Shown: positions 63,627 to 64,000 of the stretch, one piece after another
How the letters are laid out: every line of letters starts with the position of its first letter
Numbering within the stretch: position 1 is the stretch's first letter
From: Thermothielavioides terrestris NRRL 8126
Lineage: Eukaryota; Ascomycota; Sordariomycetes; Sordariales; Chaetomiaceae
Assembly: GCF_000226115.1 (NCBI RefSeq)
Contig: NC_016460.1
Span: 2,170,001 to 2,234,000 of the forward strand
Direction: 5' to 3'
DNA length: 64,000 nucleotides
Notes under the pieces: model-generated
What the model was told of the DNA's origin: nothing
Seen by the model: only the letters and a program-made list of their open reading frames with translations
Database searches by the model: none
Made by a program: the position numbers and the translations under genes

Positions 63627-64000
63627 TCACTCTGAGAGCATGGTCCCCTCCGGCTCTGCAGTCTCGCGGATGTGTCCTCGAGGATCCTCGTCTTTCGTCC
63701 TACGGTCACCGTCGCCGTCGCGAGCTGCCGGGCTGGCGGCAGTCGAGCCGATGTTGCGCGACAGGCCCCAGCCAACCTGGTTCTCCTCATCACCGCGAAC
63801 ATGATTGAGACCTCCGTCGTCACCAGCCCAGCCCCTTTCCCCTTCCCCTTCCCCTTGCCCTTCTCCGTCCTCACCCTCCACCTCTTCTGCAGCCCCCACC
63901 TGCCGCTGCTGTTGCCGCGCAAACAACGCCCCAAACAGGCCCGACTCGGCATTCAAGATCCCCGTGGCGTGCTTGCCAGCAGGTCTTCCTGGCACCCGGC
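63627..64000 (-). CDS. partial gene, C-terminal part of an unidentified protein leaving the window
   Basis: The minus-strand frame is open from the window edge to a stop at 63627, at least 120 codons, and its start lies beyond 64000. It reads ESGLFGALFARQQQRQVGAA, then a Glu/Gly repeat (GEGQGEGEGE) encoded by CCCCTT units, then ENQVGWGLSRNIGSTAAS and an Asp/Glu/Arg-rich end. The mixture of hydrophobic and charged residues outside the repeat looks like a genuine protein, but I do not recognise a family. An intron inside this stretch cannot be excluded. Confidence 0.45.
   Translation of the reverse strand, partial: RVPGRPAGKHATGILNAESGLFGALFARQQQRQVGAAEEVEGEDGEGQGEGEGERGWAGDDGGLNHVRGDEENQVGWGLSRNIGSTAASPAARDGDGDRRTKDEDPRGHIRETAEPEGTMLSE

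Overview
The window is nuclear DNA of a filamentous ascomycete. The genes carry short spliceosomal introns (about 50-270 nt, mostly GTRNGT donors, CTNAY-like branch sites and YAG acceptors), coding DNA is GC-rich at third positions, intergenic leaders are CT-rich, and the gene set is typically fungal (Smp3, Laa1, Tea4/Bud14, PalH, a PL20 glucuronan lyase, an alternative NADH dehydrogenase). The style best fits Sordariomycetes, probably Sordariales/Chaetomiaceae; that placement is inference from gene content and composition, not a database match. I saw no rRNA, credible tRNA, CRISPR array, transposon or virus.

Layout. 1-13.5 kb: a mitochondrial DUF1640 coiled-coil protein (+), the giant HEAT-repeat protein Laa1/HEATR5 (-), a mitochondrial YebC/TACO1-type translation factor (+), the cytochrome oxidase assembly factor PET100 (-) and the GPI mannosyltransferase SMP3 (-). 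14-22.5 kb: a possible broken small gene, SKP1 (+), ribosomal protein eL39 (-), ARL1 GTPase (+) and the cytosolic PheRS alpha subunit (+, nine exons). 23-33 kb: a small Ser/Pro-rich protein (+), PHS1 3-hydroxyacyl-CoA dehydratase (+), an alpha/beta hydrolase (-), poly(A) polymerase (+) and DML1/Misato (-). 33-35 kb: an external-type NADH dehydrogenase (-), followed by a 3.3-kb stretch without a recognisable gene. 38.5-47.5 kb: a Ser/Gly/Asn-rich single-pass membrane protein (+), an 11-exon secreted Cys-rich protein with a NucA/NucB-like nuclease domain (-) and an endosomal Na+/H+ exchanger (-). 49-58 kb: a GPH-family sugar transporter (+), a PL20 glucuronan lyase (+) and a Tea4/Bud14-type SH3 polarity protein (-). 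60-64 kb: the ambient-pH sensor PalH/RIM21 (+) and a partial gene leaving the right edge (-).

Most genes are conserved housekeeping genes on alternating strands, not an operon or biosynthetic cluster. Five act in mitochondria (DUF1640, TACO1-like, PET100, DML1, NADH dehydrogenase), and the first three all bear on cytochrome c oxidase biogenesis. The most unusual locus is 41188-43747: a signal peptide, several Cys-rich repeats, a bacterial-type NucA/NucB nuclease motif and a hydrophobic tail, with the nuclease motif encoded across a 10-nt microexon and the first intron of the GC-AG class. Poly(A) polymerase also stands out, with seven consensus sumoylation motifs in a charged insertion. All exon structures were worked out by hand from reading frame, splice consensus and family knowledge; no RNA data or searches were available.
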